A stretch of 64,000 bases of DNA from NCBI RefSeq assembly GCF_000472445.1, contig NZ_AXAJ01000015.1:61503-125502 (forward strand). The letters are read 5' to 3'. This document shows, piece by piece, positions 1 through 9,055 of this stretch. Each line of letters begins with the position of its first letter. Within the stretch, counting starts at the first letter, position 1. The notes beneath the pieces were generated by a model. The model was not told where the DNA came from and searched no databases. It worked only from the letters and a program-made list of their open reading frames with translations. A program made the translations under genes and the position numbers. The stretch comes from Burkholderia sp. WSM2230 (GTDB lineage Bacteria; Pseudomonadota; Gammaproteobacteria; Burkholderiales; Burkholderiaceae).

Positions 1-153
1 CCACGGGCGCGATCCCCTTATTTTGCGCCGCTTTCGCGCGACGCGTCCGCTATCGTGCGAGCGCCGCGCCGGCGCATGCCGCGCGCGCGGCAAGGTCATT
101 TGGCTATCACGGCTTCCGTGGTAATGTCGTCTCATTAATAGAGGCGAACGAAG

Positions 154-1680
154 ATGAACAACGATACCAATCAACGCGCGGTGCAAACTCCCGCCAACAG
201 CTTCCCGACCGAATCCTTCGACGACGCCGCCGAAGCTGTCACCCGCTTGTCGGCGATTTACGAAGCGAACACCTCTTTTTTGCGCGACGCCTTCGCGCGC
301 TATCGCCGCAACGAACTGTTCGAGCGGCGTGTGCGCGCGTGCTACCCGTTCGTGCGTATCTGCACCGAAGTGAACACGCATATCGATTCGCGCCGCTCGT
401 ATGGTTTTGTCGCGGGGCCCGGCGTGTTCGAGACCACGGTCACGCGGCCCGATCTGTTCGGCAACTACTATCGCGAGCAGTTGCGGCTGCTTGCGAAGAA
501 CCATCACGTCAAGATCGAAGTTGGCGTTTCCACCCATCCGATTCCAATTCACTTCGCGTTTGCCGAGGGCATTCACCTCGAGGGCGATCTGGATCGCGAG
601 CGCCTTTTCCTCATGCGCGACGTGTTCGACACGCCGGACCTCGCGCTGCTCGACGACCGCATCGTCAACGGCACGTATGAGCCGCTGCCTGGCGAGCCGC
701 ATCCGCTTGCGTTGTTCACGGCGGCGCGCGTGGATTTTTCGCTGCATCGGCTGAAGCACTACACGGCGACCTCGCCGACGCATTGCCAGAACTACGTGCT
801 GTACACGAACTACCAGTTCTATATCGACGAGTTCGTCAAACTCGGCCGCACCATGATGGCCCATACCGACGACGAGGAACTGCGCGCCTATCGCAGCGAG
901 TACACGTCGTTTGTCGAACCCGGCGACGTGGTCACCTACAACGAGAATCTCGGCGAGCAGGCGCAGGAAGGCACCGCGCCGCCGCGCCTGCCGCAGATGC
1001 CCGCATATCACCTGAAGCGCGCGGACGGCAGCGGCATCACGATGATCAACATCGGCGTGGGGCCTTCTAACGCGAAGACCATTACCGATCACATCGCCGT
1101 GCTGCGTCCGCATGCGTGGATCATGCTCGGTCACTGCGCGGGCCTGCGCAATACGCAGCGCCTCGGCGACTATGTGCTCGCCCACGGCTATGTGCGCGAG
1201 GATCACGTGCTCGATGCGGATTTGCCGCTGTGGGTGCCGATTCCGGCGCTCGCCGAAGTGCAGGTCGCACTTGAGCGTGCAGTTGCGCAGGTCACGCAAC
1301 TGGACGGCGTCGAACTGAAACGCGTGATGCGCACGGGCACCGTGGCGAGTGTCGACAACCGCAACTGGGAGTTGCGCGATCATCGCGAACCGGTGCAACG
1401 GCTGTCGCAAAGCCGCGCCATTGCGCTCGACATGGAAAGCGCGACCATCGCCGCGAATGGATTCCGCTTCCGTGTGCCGTACGGCACCTTGCTTTGCGTG
1501 TCCGACAAACCGCTGCACGGCGAATTGAAACTGCCCGGCATGGCCGATCAGTTTTATCGCGCGCAGGTGGATCAGCATCTGCAGATCGGCGTGAAAGCAA
1601 TGGAGCTTTTGCGCGAGAACGGGCTGCATCGTTTGCATAGCCGCAAGCTGCGCAGTTTCGCCGAGGTGGCGTTTCAGTAA
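154..1680 (+). CDS. amn: AMP nucleosidase
   Basis: The 508-residue protein hydrolyses AMP to adenine and ribose 5-phosphate in the cytoplasm and so helps set the adenylate pool. The C-terminal half is a nucleoside phosphorylase-type fold, with GHCAGLR near residue 326 and the purine-site motif DMESAT near residue 425. The N-terminal half is the AMP-nucleosidase-specific domain. Length is close to the roughly 480-residue E. coli enzyme. The ATG follows a purine-rich GAGGCGAACGAAG stretch that can act as ribosome binding site. It is a single gene, with a GC-rich hairpin downstream, and no operon partner on its strand. Confidence 0.93.
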   Translation: MNNDTNQRAVQTPANSFPTESFDDAAEAVTRLSAIYEANTSFLRDAFARYRRNELFERRVRACYPFVRICTEVNTHIDSRRSYGFVAGPGVFETTVTRPDLFGNYYREQLRLLAKNHHVKIEVGVSTHPIPIHFAFAEGIHLEGDLDRERLFLMRDVFDTPDLALLDDRIVNGTYEPLPGEPHPLALFTAARVDFSLHRLKHYTATSPTHCQNYVLYTNYQFYIDEFVKLGRTMMAHTDDEELRAYRSEYTSFVEPGDVVTYNENLGEQAQEGTAPPRLPQMPAYHLKRADGSGITMINIGVGPSNAKTITDHIAVLRPHAWIMLGHCAGLRNTQRLGDYVLAHGYVREDHVLDADLPLWVPIPALAEVQVALERAVAQVTQLDGVELKRVMRTGTVASVDNRNWELRDHREPVQRLSQSRAIALDMESATIAANGFRFRVPYGTLLCVSDKPLHGELKLPGMADQFYRAQVDQHLQIGVKAMELLRENGLHRLHSRKLRSFAEVAFQ

Positions 1681-1696
1681 GCCGGCGGTCTCGGGA

Positions 1697-1720
1697 GCGC
1701 GCGGTGTTAGCGCCGCGCGC
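1697..1720 (+). terminator. GC-rich hairpin after amn
   Basis: An 8-bp perfect stem (GCGCGCGG and CCGCGCGC) encloses an 8-nt loop 17 nt after the amn stop. There is no U-tract, so it is only a candidate transcription end. Confidence 0.35.
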
Positions 1721-1775
1721 GGTCGCGAACGCGTTCGTCACGAGCCCGTGACCGCGCTCGCAAACAGCGGTCCGA

Positions 1776-2303
1776 CTACTGCCCGAAACCAGTCAGCCCG
1801 ATGAGGCTGCCGGCGGCCAGCAACCACAGCGGATGAATGCGCGTCTTCAACGCAATCACTGTTGTGAACGCGGTGATCGCCCATGCAATCGCCGTGGAAT
1901 CCGACGCTTGCGCAATCAGTGCCGCGCTTGCTGCGACAATGCCGGCCGTCACCGGCACGAGTCCCAATTGCGCGTAGCGCCGCCACGGCCGGTCTTTGAA
2001 GCGGTCCCACGCGTGCAGCGCGAGTATCGTCACGATCGACGACGGTCCGAACTTCGCGATCGACGTCACGAGCATGCCCGGCCAACCGGCCACGTGCCAT
2101 CCGATCAGCGTCACGATCATCAGGTTCGGTCCCGGGGCGGCTTGCGCGAGCGCGAAGAGAGCGCTGAACTCGCTGGCCGGCATCCAGTGATGCACTTCGA
2201 CCACCTGACGCTGCATCTCCGGAAGAATCGTGTTGCCGCCGCCGAAGGCGAGCAGCGAGAGCTGGCTGAAAATGATGGCGAGAGAAACGAGCGTGTCGTT
2301 CAT
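1776..2303 (-). CDS. chromate transporter, second half (CHR family)
   Basis: This 175-residue, almost wholly hydrophobic protein is one CHR domain of the chromate ion transporter family. It begins with a helix carrying LLAFGGGN and has the APGPN motif near residue 55, the counterpart of the LPGGN motif in its partner. Its ATG overlaps the stop of the upstream CHR gene by four bases (ATGA), which implies translational coupling. Short-chain CHR proteins work as heterologous pairs in the inner membrane, so this half and its partner probably form one transporter. Chromate as substrate is a family inference; sulfate-like or other anions are possible. Confidence 0.85.
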   Translation of the reverse strand: MNDTLVSLAIIFSQLSLLAFGGGNTILPEMQRQVVEVHHWMPASEFSALFALAQAAPGPNLMIVTLIGWHVAGWPGMLVTSIAKFGPSSIVTILALHAWDRFKDRPWRRYAQLGLVPVTAGIVAASAALIAQASDSTAIAWAITAFTTVIALKTRIHPLWLLAAGSLIGLTGFGQ

Positions 2304-2869
2304 TGTGCGTTCCTCGATGCAAGGTAGATGCTGAGCGGCGTCAGTACCAGCATGGTGGGCAACAGCGGCAGCCGCAGGATCGCGATCGCGACGAAGCCGA
2401 GTGCGGCGATGAGCGCGGCCATGGGTTTATTGCGCAGCGGCAGCACGATCTTCACCGCCATCGAAATCAGAAGGCCCGCTGCGGCGGCCGCAAGCCCCGC
2501 GAACAGATGACGCACGTGCGGGTCGTCTTGCGTGCGCTCGTACAGCACGCCAAGTCCGATAACCACAAGCGAGGGCCCCGCGATCAAGCCGAGCAAGCCG
2601 GCAAGCGCCCCTGGAACGCCGCGAAAACGCATGCCGACGGCTACCGAAAGATTGATCACATTGCCGCCTGGCAGGAATTGGCAAAGGCCGAGCAGATCGG
2701 TGAAATCTTCGGCGCTCAGCCAGCGGCGCTGCTCGACGAGCGCGCGGCGCGCGAGGGGCAATGCACCGCCGAAAGAGATAAGGCCGAGCCCGAGAAAGCC
2801 GCCAAAAATTTCCCGCAATGTGGGCTTTGGAGCCGCCGCGGAGTTCAATGAGGTGAGGTCGTGGTCCAT
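2300..2869 (-). CDS. chromate transporter, first half (CHR family)
   Basis: This 189-residue membrane protein is the first CHR domain of the pair. It shows LISFGGALP near residue 32 and the hallmark LPGGN near residue 66, followed by several hydrophobic helices. A GGAAG ribosome binding site precedes the ATG. It is transcribed divergently from the adjacent LysR gene, which may regulate it. The pair is oppositely oriented domains encoded separately, where many CHR proteins are a single chain of about 400 residues. Confidence 0.86.
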   Translation of the reverse strand: MDHDLTSLNSAAAPKPTLREIFGGFLGLGLISFGGALPLARRALVEQRRWLSAEDFTDLLGLCQFLPGGNVINLSVAVGMRFRGVPGALAGLLGLIAGPSLVVIGLGVLYERTQDDPHVRHLFAGLAAAAAGLLISMAVKIVLPLRNKPMAALIAALGFVAIAILRLPLLPTMLVLTPLSIYLASRNAQ

Positions 2870-2930
2870 ATGCTTCGCTTCCAGTTCAAGCTCAGGAGGT
2901 TAGCGCCGAACTGGCCCGCGGCAAAACGAT

Positions 2931-2963
2931 TTTTGCGCCCGGCTTTGTGATCTACAATCACAA
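2931..2963 (+). promoter_or_regulatory. promoter and inverted repeat at the LysR gene start
   Basis: A perfect inverted repeat TTGTGAT-5 nt-ATCACAA (2945-2963) ends two bases before the LysR ATG. Inside it lies a -10-like TACAAT (2953-2958), 16 nt after a weak -35 TTTTGC (2931-2936). Transcription from it would start at or next to the ATG. The repeat is a plausible LysR or other regulator operator between the divergent genes. Confidence 0.45.
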
Positions 2964-2965
2964 GC

Positions 2966-3886
2966 ATGGCTCGCAATCTTCCTCCATTTCCCGCGCTGCG
3001 CGCCTTTGAAGCCGCGGCGCGTCATGAGAGTTTCACCGCTGCTGCGAACGAGCTGCATGTGACCCACGGTGCAATCAGCCGGCAGGTGGCGGCGTTCGAA
3101 TCGTGGCTCGGCGTGCAGGTGTTCCAGCGTCACGGCAAGCGCGTACGGCTGACGGCCGACGGCCGCCGTTATCTATCCACGGTGCAGGCAGCGTTCGACA
3201 GCATCGCCCACGCCACGGATCAACTGCGCGACTCCGGCGTCGTGCACGTGCTGCGCGTGAATGCGCTGCCCACCTTCGCGATGAAGTGGCTGCTGCCGCG
3301 CCTGCATCAGTTTCAGCGCAAGGTGCCCAACGTCGAGTTGCGGCTCGCCACGTCGAATGCGCCCGTCGAGACATTGGACAGTTTCGACGTCGCCGTGCGG
3401 CGCGGTCCAGCACACTGGCCGAACTATGTGAGCGGCCATTTCCTCGGCGAAAGCGAGGTGCCGGTGTGCAGTCCCGCGTTGCTGCAGCGCTCGCCGATCA
3501 GAAGCGCGGACGATCTCGCGCGGCATGTGCTGCTGCATTCCGATACGCGGCCCGAAGCGTGGAGCAACTGGTTATCGGCGGCGGGCGTGACAACGAAATG
3601 CCGCAAAAAGCAGTCGTTCGATCACTTCTATCTGGCCTTGCAGGCCGCCGTGGATGGACTCGGCGTGGCGCTCGGCCCGTTGCCGTTAGTCGCTGATGAA
3701 CTCGCGTCAGGCCGGCTCGTCATGCCGCTTGCGGGGCCGCGTCTCGACGCGCGCGGCTATTGGTGGGTTGCACGCCGCGAGGTGGCGAATGCGCCGCTCG
3801 TCGCGCAATTCTGCGAATGGCTGCAAGCGCAAGGCGATCAGCGCGACGAGGTGCAAACACAAGCACGAGCGCAAGCGCCGCCATAA
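2966..3886 (+). CDS. LysR-family transcriptional regulator (GcvA-like)
   Basis: The 306-residue protein has an N-terminal winged helix-turn-helix (residues 1-65; PFPALRAFEAAARHESF then THGAISRQVAAFE) and a LysR substrate-binding domain with the PLLP-type effector fold behind it. The helix resembles the GcvA/DsdC subgroup. It is divergent from the chromate transporter pair with 96 bp between them, a typical arrangement for control of the neighbour plus autoregulation. No Shine-Dalgarno sequence precedes the ATG (sequence AATCACAAGCATG). A strong hairpin follows the stop. The effector is unknown. Confidence 0.87.
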   Translation: MARNLPPFPALRAFEAAARHESFTAAANELHVTHGAISRQVAAFESWLGVQVFQRHGKRVRLTADGRRYLSTVQAAFDSIAHATDQLRDSGVVHVLRVNALPTFAMKWLLPRLHQFQRKVPNVELRLATSNAPVETLDSFDVAVRRGPAHWPNYVSGHFLGESEVPVCSPALLQRSPIRSADDLARHVLLHSDTRPEAWSNWLSAAGVTTKCRKKQSFDHFYLALQAAVDGLGVALGPLPLVADELASGRLVMPLAGPRLDARGYWWVARREVANAPLVAQFCEWLQAQGDQRDEVQTQARAQAPP

Positions 3887-3893
3887 ACGCAAA

Positions 3894-3915
3894 CGGGCAG
3901 CACACAGGCTGCCCG
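3894..3915 (+). terminator. hairpin after the LysR gene
   Basis: The stem CGGGCAGC/GCTGCCCG (8 bp, 6-nt loop) starts 8 nt after the LysR stop, between two converging genes. The U-tract is poor (CTTCGC). Confidence 0.55.
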
Positions 3916-3980
3916 CTTCGCATCAAGATTCCGCGCGTGCGTCCGTGCGCGCGAAAGCGAAAGGCGTATGAGCCCGGACG

Positions 3981-4724
3981 TTACAGATAGAACATCCGGT
4001 CTTCTTCCGATTTGGTCGGCTGCGGCTCCGCGCCCTCACGGTCTTCGTAGAACTTGAGCACCGCTTCGAGCACCTGGTCCGGATCGTCGATCACCTGCAT
4101 CAGGTCGATGTCCGTCGGATTGATGAGACCCATGGGCGTAAGCGAATTCTTGAACCACGCAAGCAGACCTTCCCAGAACTCTCCGCCAACCAGAATAATG
4201 GGCACGTGGCGGGACTTCTTGGTCTGAATGAGCGTGAGCACTTCCGCGAGTTCGTCGAGCGTGCCGAAACCGCCCGGCATGACGATCACCGCGTCGGAGT
4301 TCTTGACGAACGTGACCTTGCGCGTGAAGAAATGCCGGAAGCGCAGCGAGATATCTTGCCACTGATTGCCGGATTGCTCGTGAGGCAATTCGATATTCAG
4401 TCCGACAGAAGGCGCCTTGCCTGCATGCGCGCCTTTATTGGCGGCTTCCATGATGCCGGGGCCGCCGCCGGAGATTACAGCGAAGCCCGCATCCGAGAGT
4501 TTGCGCGCGATCTGCGTGGCCAGTTTGTAATACGGCGAATTCGGTTTGAGACGCGCTGAACCGTAGATGCTGACAGCCGGGCGAATCTCCGAGAGGTACT
4601 CGGTCGCCTCGATAAACTCTGCCATAATCGTGAACATCTGCCACGATGCGCGGGCCTTTTTTGCCGTTGCGCGCTCTTGATCTGCGAGTGATCGCAGACT
4701 CGGAATCACTTTTCTCTTAGTCAT
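3981..4724 (-). CDS. LOG-family (TIGR00730) Rossmann-fold protein
   Basis: The 247-residue cytosolic protein carries SGGGPGIMEAANKGA and the signature PGGFGTLDE, the phosphoribohydrolase motif of LOG proteins, which release cytokinin-type bases from their 5'-monophosphates. In bacteria many members act as nucleotide 5'-monophosphate nucleosidases, so the exact substrate is not fixed. The start used here lies one base from the polA start on the other strand. Internal Met30 and Met34 are alternatives, but only the first Met has an AGG upstream. It is the only gene on its strand here. Confidence 0.85.
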   Translation of the reverse strand: MTKRKVIPSLRSLADQERATAKKARASWQMFTIMAEFIEATEYLSEIRPAVSIYGSARLKPNSPYYKLATQIARKLSDAGFAVISGGGPGIMEAANKGAHAGKAPSVGLNIELPHEQSGNQWQDISLRFRHFFTRKVTFVKNSDAVIVMPGGFGTLDELAEVLTLIQTKKSRHVPIILVGGEFWEGLLAWFKNSLTPMGLINPTDIDLMQVIDDPDQVLEAVLKFYEDREGAEPQPTKSEEDRMFYL

Positions 4725-4725
4725 A

Positions 4726-7467
4726 ATGCCTGAAGAACGAAGCCTTGAAGGTAAGACCCTGCTATTGGTCGACGGTTCGAGTTATCTGTACCGGGCCTAC
4801 CATGCGATGCCTGATCTGCGCGGGCCCGATGGTGGTCCCACAGGTGCGCTCTACGGGATGATCAACATGCTGCGGCGCATGCGCAAGGAAGTCACAGCAG
4901 AGTATAGCGCGTGCGTGTTCGACGCCAAGGGCAAAACGTTTCGCGATGACTGGTATCCCGAGTACAAGGCGAATCGTCCTTCCATGCCGGATGATCTCTC
5001 GCGGCAGATCGAACCGATTCATGTGGCTGTGCGCGCGCTCGGCTGGCCGCTTCTGATGATCGACGGCGTGGAAGCCGACGACGTAATCGGCACGCTCAGC
5101 ACCGAGGCGGAAAAGCGTGGCATGAACGTGATCGTGTCGACTGGGGACAAGGATCTGGCGCAGCTCGTGTCGGATCATGTCACCCTCATCAATACGATGA
5201 CCAACGAAAAACTCGACCGTGCCGGCGTGCTTGCCAAGTTCGGCGTGCCGCCCGAGCGCATTGTCGACTACCTGTCGTTGATCGGCGATACCGTCGACAA
5301 CGTACCGGGCGTCGAAAAATGCGGGCCGAAAACCGCGCTCAAATGGCTCACGCAATATGAGTCGCTGGATGGCATCGTCGCACATGCAGACGAGATCAAA
5401 GGTGCGGTAGGAGACAATCTGCGACGCGCGCTTGATTTCCTGCCGATGGCGCGCAAGCTGGTCACGGTAGAACGCAATTGCGATCTGACCGAGCACATCG
5501 CCTCGATAGAGGAAAATTTGCAGAGCCGCCCGGAATCGCGGGAAGAACTGCGCGACGTGTTCACGCGCCACGGCTTCAAGACGTGGCTGCGCGAGGTCGA
5601 AATTGCCGACGCGGTGGAAGGTCCGGAAACCGACGTGCCGCCGGCACTCACCGTCGATCACGAACGCCACTACGAAACCGTGCAGACGTGGGAGCAATTC
5701 GACGCGTGGCTGCAAAGAGTCAACGCGGCAGAGCTGACTTCGTTCGACACCGAAACCACTTCGCTCGATCCGATGACCGCCCAAATCGTGGGTTTGTCGT
5801 TCTCCGTTGAAGCGGGGCACGCCGCTTACGTGCCGGTCGCACATCGCGGCCCGGACGCGCCTGCGCAATTGCCGCGCGAAGAAGTGCTCGCGAAGCTCAA
5901 GCCGTGGCTCGAAAGTGCGGAGCACAAGAAGGTCGGTCAGCATCTGAAGTACGACGAGCAGGTGCTCGCGAACTACGGCATCGAAATGCGCGGCGTCGAA
6001 CACGACACGTTGCTGCAGTCCTATGTGCTGGAATCGCATCGTCCGCATGACATGGACAACCTCGCGTTGCGCCATCTGGGCATCAAGACGATCAAGTATG
6101 AAGATGTGGCGGGCAAGGGCGCGCAGCAAATCGGCTTCGACGAAGTCGCGCTCGAGAAAGCCGCCGAATACGCAGCGGAAGACGCCGACATCACGTTGCG
6201 TCTGCATCAAACGCTGTACCCGCAGCTTGCTGCGGAGAAGACGCTCGAGCATGTCTACCGTGACATTGAAGTGCCCACGTCGCGCGTGTTGCGCAAGATG
6301 GAGCGCACTGGCGTTTTGATCGACGCGGAAAAACTGCGTGTGCAAAGCAGTGAAATTGCCGCGCGGCTCATCGAACTGGAAAGCGAAGCGTATGTGCTTG
6401 CGGGCGGCGAATTCAATCTCGGCTCGCCGAAACAGATCGGCCAGATTTTCTTCGAGCGGCTCGAGTTGCCGGTGGTGAAAAAGACGCCGAGCGGCGCGCC
6501 TTCCACCGACGAAGAAGTGCTGCAAAAACTCGCCGAAGATTACCCGCTGCCCAAAATCCTGCTGGAACATCGCGGCCTGTCGAAGCTCAAGTCCACATAC
6601 ACCGACAAGCTGCCGCGCATGGTCAACGCAAGCACCGGCCGCGTGCACACGAACTATGCGCAGGCCGTCGCGGTCACCGGGCGTCTTGCCTCGAACGATC
6701 CGAATTTGCAGAACATTCCTGTGCGCACCGGCGAGGGTCGCCGCATTCGCGAGGCCTTCATTGCGCCGCCCGGTCACAAGCTGGTCTCCGCGGATTACTC
6801 GCAAATCGAATTGCGCATCATGGCGCATATTTCCGGCGACGAATCGTTGCTGCGCGCATTTTCGCAAGGTGAAGACATTCACCGCGCAACCGCTGCGGAA
6901 ATTTTCAGCGTGACGCCGCTCGAGGTATCGAACGATCAGCGGCGCGTGGCAAAGGTCATCAACTTCGGGCTGATTTATGGCATGAGCTCGTTCGGCCTTG
7001 CGTCGAACCTGGGCATTACGCGCGATGCGGCCAAGCTTTATATCGACCGCTATTTCGCGCGCTATCCAGGTGTCGCCCGCTACATGGACGAGACGCGTTT
7101 GAGCGGGAAAGCCAAAGGTTACGTCGAAACGGTGTTCGGCCGCCGGCTGTGGCTGCCCGAAATCAACGGCGGCAACGGTCCGCGCCGCCAGGCCGCGGAG
7201 CGCGCGGCCATCAACGCGCCGATGCAGGGCACGGCTGCCGACCTCATCAAGCTCTCCATGATCGCGGTGCAGAAATGGATTGAAGAATCGAACATCGGCA
7301 CGCGCATGATCATGCAGGTGCATGACGAACTGATTCTCGAAGTACCCGACGAAGAACTGCCCGAGGTCCGCAAGCGTCTGCCCGAACTGATGTGCGGTGT
7401 CGCCGCGCTCAAAGTGCCGCTCGTCGCCGAAGTCGGCGCGGGGCTCAATTGGGAAGAAGCGCATTGA
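4726..7467 (+). CDS. polA: DNA polymerase I
   Basis: The 913-residue enzyme fills gaps and removes RNA primers. Three domains are visible: 5'-3' exonuclease (about 1-290, starting LLLVDGSSYLYRAYHAMP), 3'-5' exonuclease with an intact DxE site in FDTETTS near residue 339, and polymerase with motif A DYSQIELR near 692, motif B RRVAKVINFGLIYG and motif C VHDELILE near 864. Size matches the family. The ATG is separated by a single base from the divergent LOG gene ATG, so its promoter must lie inside the LOG coding region. No clear ribosome binding site is visible before the ATG. Confidence 0.97.
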   Translation: MPEERSLEGKTLLLVDGSSYLYRAYHAMPDLRGPDGGPTGALYGMINMLRRMRKEVTAEYSACVFDAKGKTFRDDWYPEYKANRPSMPDDLSRQIEPIHVAVRALGWPLLMIDGVEADDVIGTLSTEAEKRGMNVIVSTGDKDLAQLVSDHVTLINTMTNEKLDRAGVLAKFGVPPERIVDYLSLIGDTVDNVPGVEKCGPKTALKWLTQYESLDGIVAHADEIKGAVGDNLRRALDFLPMARKLVTVERNCDLTEHIASIEENLQSRPESREELRDVFTRHGFKTWLREVEIADAVEGPETDVPPALTVDHERHYETVQTWEQFDAWLQRVNAAELTSFDTETTSLDPMTAQIVGLSFSVEAGHAAYVPVAHRGPDAPAQLPREEVLAKLKPWLESAEHKKVGQHLKYDEQVLANYGIEMRGVEHDTLLQSYVLESHRPHDMDNLALRHLGIKTIKYEDVAGKGAQQIGFDEVALEKAAEYAAEDADITLRLHQTLYPQLAAEKTLEHVYRDIEVPTSRVLRKMERTGVLIDAEKLRVQSSEIAARLIELESEAYVLAGGEFNLGSPKQIGQIFFERLELPVVKKTPSGAPSTDEEVLQKLAEDYPLPKILLEHRGLSKLKSTYTDKLPRMVNASTGRVHTNYAQAVAVTGRLASNDPNLQNIPVRTGEGRRIREAFIAPPGHKLVSADYSQIELRIMAHISGDESLLRAFSQGEDIHRATAAEIFSVTPLEVSNDQRRVAKVINFGLIYGMSSFGLASNLGITRDAAKLYIDRYFARYPGVARYMDETRLSGKAKGYVETVFGRRLWLPEINGGNGPRRQAAERAAINAPMQGTAADLIKLSMIAVQKWIEESNIGTRMIMQVHDELILEVPDEELPEVRKRLPELMCGVAALKVPLVAEVGAGLNWEEAH

Positions 7468-7499
7468 CCGCCGTGTGACGGCGCGCGATATCGTCGTGT

Positions 7500-7555
7500 G
7501 CATGTCACACATGCGTTCTGGCGGCTTGTGACAAAGCGTGCCGCTCGCGGACAAT
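7500..7555 (+). promoter_or_regulatory. candidate promoter and palindrome upstream of ndh
   Basis: A 6-bp palindrome with 3-nt centre (GCATGT-CAC-ACATGC, 7500-7514) precedes a weak promoter pair, -35 TTGTGA (7526-7531) and -10 GACAAT (7550-7555), 18 nt apart. Both are read by eye only. Confidence 0.3.
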
Positions 7556-7621
7556 CGGTAAAAACACACGCGCTCGCGCGTGCTTACGACGCACAACCCA
7601 TCGGCAAACACGGAGAGTTCA

Positions 7622-8968
7622 ATGCATCGTTTTATCGTCGTCGGCGGAGGCGCGGGGGGGCTGGAGCTGGCAACCCGGCTGGGTGATCGCTATGGTCACA
7701 AGAGCCGGGGCGCAACGCGTGCGCAGGTCACGCTCGTCGACCGGAATCCGACTCACATCTGGAAGCCCTTGTTGCACGAAGTGGCGGCCGGCAGCATGGA
7801 CCCGTTCACGCAGGAGCTCGAATACGCGGCCCAGGCGCGCTGGCACGGCTTCGAGTTTCAACAGGGCGAACTCACGGGTCTTGATCGTGCGAACAGGCGC
7901 CTCACGCTTGGTGCCGTCATGGACGACGACGGCGCCGAACTGCTGCCCGTGCGTGTGCTCGAGTACGACACGCTGATCATTGCGATCGGCAGTACGACGG
8001 CATTCTTCGGCGTGAAAGGCGCGCCGGAATTCTCCCTTGCACTCGACACCGTCAGCCAGGCCGAGCGTTTTCGCAAGCGCCTGATCGCGGCTTGCATGCG
8101 GGCCGAGCATCAGGCGCACGAGCCGGTCGAGTCGGGGTCGGGCACGTCGCCTTCCTCCGAGCCGCGCATTCAGGTGGCGATTGTCGGCGGCGGCGCGACG
8201 GGCGTCGAGCTCTCGGCGGAATTGCGCAATACGGCGCAGGTGTTGTCCGCGTATGGTTTGCATAAGCTCGATCCGCGGCATGACGTGGGCATTGTGCTGA
8301 TCGAAGCGGGGCCGCGCATTCTGCCGGCTTTGCAGGAGCGCGTGTCGACGGCAACGGCCGAGCTGCTCACCAAGCTCGGTGTGAAGCTGATGACGAGCGA
8401 AACAGTGGCCGAAGTCGCGCCAGGGATCATCCGCACGGCGAGCGGCAAGACCGTGCGCGCCGATCTGACCGTGTGGGCAGCGGGCATCCGGGCGCCGGCT
8501 ATCCTGAGCGAACTGGACGGCCTGCCGGTCAACCGGCTCGGCCAACTCAACGTGCGCCGCACGCTGCAAACGGAAATCGACGACAACGTGTTCGCGCTCG
8601 GCGATTGCGCTGCCTGCCCGTGGCCGGGCAACGAGAAGAACGTGCCGCCGCGCGCGCAGGCCGCCCATCAGCAGGCCAGTTTTCTGCTGAAGGCGCTCGC
8701 GGCGCGGCTCGAAAACCGGCCGCTGCCGGAATTCACCTATCGCGACTTCGGCTCGCTCGTGTCGCTCGGACACTTCAGCGCGGTCGGCAATCTGATGGGC
8801 GGGGTGATCGGCGGCAATATGCTGATCGAGGGCCTCTTCGCGCGGTTCATGTATATGTCGCTGTACCGGCTGCATATCGCCGCGCTGCATGGCTATGCGC
8901 GGATGGTGCTCGACACTTTCGCGCACTGGCTGCGGCGCACTACGTTGCCGCGCGTCAAGCTGCACTGA
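7622..8968 (+). CDS. ndh: type II NADH dehydrogenase
   Basis: This 448-residue flavoprotein oxidises NADH and reduces quinone without pumping protons. The FAD site GGGAGG is at residues 7-12, the NADH site VGGGATGVELSAEL near 188, and the second FAD contact ALGDCA near 327. The C-terminal 40 residues (MYMSLYRLHIAALHG and a basic, amphipathic end) fit peripheral attachment to the inner membrane. The ATG at 7622 was chosen because GGAGAG sits just upstream and the protein then begins directly with the FAD-binding strand; a longer reading frame exists upstream but lacks support. Confidence 0.9.
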   Translation: MHRFIVVGGGAGGLELATRLGDRYGHKSRGATRAQVTLVDRNPTHIWKPLLHEVAAGSMDPFTQELEYAAQARWHGFEFQQGELTGLDRANRRLTLGAVMDDDGAELLPVRVLEYDTLIIAIGSTTAFFGVKGAPEFSLALDTVSQAERFRKRLIAACMRAEHQAHEPVESGSGTSPSSEPRIQVAIVGGGATGVELSAELRNTAQVLSAYGLHKLDPRHDVGIVLIEAGPRILPALQERVSTATAELLTKLGVKLMTSETVAEVAPGIIRTASGKTVRADLTVWAAGIRAPAILSELDGLPVNRLGQLNVRRTLQTEIDDNVFALGDCAACPWPGNEKNVPPRAQAAHQQASFLLKALAARLENRPLPEFTYRDFGSLVSLGHFSAVGNLMGGVIGGNMLIEGLFARFMYMSLYRLHIAALHGYARMVLDTFAHWLRRTTLPRVKLH

Positions 8969-9055
8969 CCGCGCCCCGGCTCGCCCGCCCGCATCTGCAA
9001 CAGGACGCGCCCGAGGCGTATCCTGTTGCCTCCACCGTTCATGAGGAGCGCCCGT

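Noticed and set aside
4762..7611. Open frame of 949 codons antisense to polA
   Set aside because: It mirrors the polA reading frame in high-GC DNA, has Arg/His-rich composition and no recognisable domain.
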